Source: Planctomycetaceae bacterium (GTDB taxonomy: Bacteria > Planctomycetota > Planctomycetia > Pirellulales > Lacipirellulaceae). From it: 64,000 nucleotides of DNA. Below are positions 63,990 to 64,000 of this stretch, in pieces (position 1 is the stretch's first letter; every line of letters begins with the position of its first letter). Location: the NCBI GenBank assembly GCA_002702655.1, contig PABB01000071.1, positions 42,604 to 106,603 on the forward strand, read 5' to 3'. The translations under genes and the position numbers were made by a program. The notes below the pieces were generated by a model, which was given only the letters and a program-made list of their open reading frames with translations, had not been told where the DNA came from and did not search any database.

Positions 63990-64000
63990 ATGAAGATCAA
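63990..64000 (+). CDS. Start of a truncated gene (MKI...)
   Basis: ATG AAG ATC AA follows the hairpin and SD-like sequence and runs off the window end. Only three codons are visible, so no identity can be given. Confidence 0.35.

Overview
The window is chromosomal DNA from a planctomycete, most likely of the Pirellulales type. The evidence is high GC, two proteins ending in PEP-CTERM sorting tags (one also with a dockerin domain), a Tat-exported Gfo/Idh/MocA oxidoreductase, a formylglycine-generating-enzyme-fold protein, a secreted GH127 glycosidase, and flagellar genes in the order flhA-flhF-flhG-fliA and flgB-flgC-fliE-fliF-fliG-fliH-fliI-fliJ. Assignment is by reading alone; no database search was possible. 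No rRNA, tRNA, CRISPR array or recognisable insertion sequence was found.

Layout. Bases 1-4.2 kb hold a partial C-terminus, a dockerin/PEP-CTERM glucose-sorbosone dehydrogenase-like protein, a D-cysteine desulfhydrase-like enzyme and a lipoprotein hydrolase. Bases 4.2-11.4 kb are one complete phosphate-starvation cluster on the minus strand (phoR-pstS-pstC-pstA-pstB-phoU-phoB) with a Pho-box-like direct repeat before pstS. Bases 11.4-19.0 kb are a minus-strand metabolic block: an AMP-forming ligase like LuxE/PaaK, a hicAB toxin-antitoxin pair, a small Cys protein, an aldehyde dehydrogenase without the usual general-base motif, a broken four-helix-bundle (S23-type) gene, an iron-dependent alcohol dehydrogenase, a PQQ-type beta-propeller and a HemN-like radical SAM protein. 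Together these could interconvert acid, aldehyde and alcohol. Bases 19.3-24 kb carry small unknown genes, an SNF2 helicase with an unknown partner, and a PEP-CTERM protein with a clean terminator. Bases 24.4-27.4 kb are motA-motB-fliL-fliN. Bases 27.4-36.5 kb are mixed housekeeping, secreted and glycan-related genes. Bases 36.5-53 kb are the large minus-strand flagellar basal-body/hook block together with its likely sigma-54 two-component regulator. Bases 53-57.7 kb hold a TPR protein, an esterase and mdh. Bases 58-64 kb are the plus-strand flhA-flhF-flhG-like-fliA block.

The most unusual signal is a set of intergenic arrays built from 7-bp units at nine places, most of them in the gaps between flagellar genes. 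Several end 2-9 nt before the next start codon and give that mRNA a G-poor leader without a Shine-Dalgarno sequence; a pair of them in opposite orientation flanks the broken S23-type gene. The flagellar proteins also show departures from the textbook: charge changes on the FliG torque helix, a FlhG without Walker-A lysines, a FliN with three FliM-like N-terminal motifs, and a fibronectin-like insert shared by the hook protein FlgE and the hook cap FlgD.
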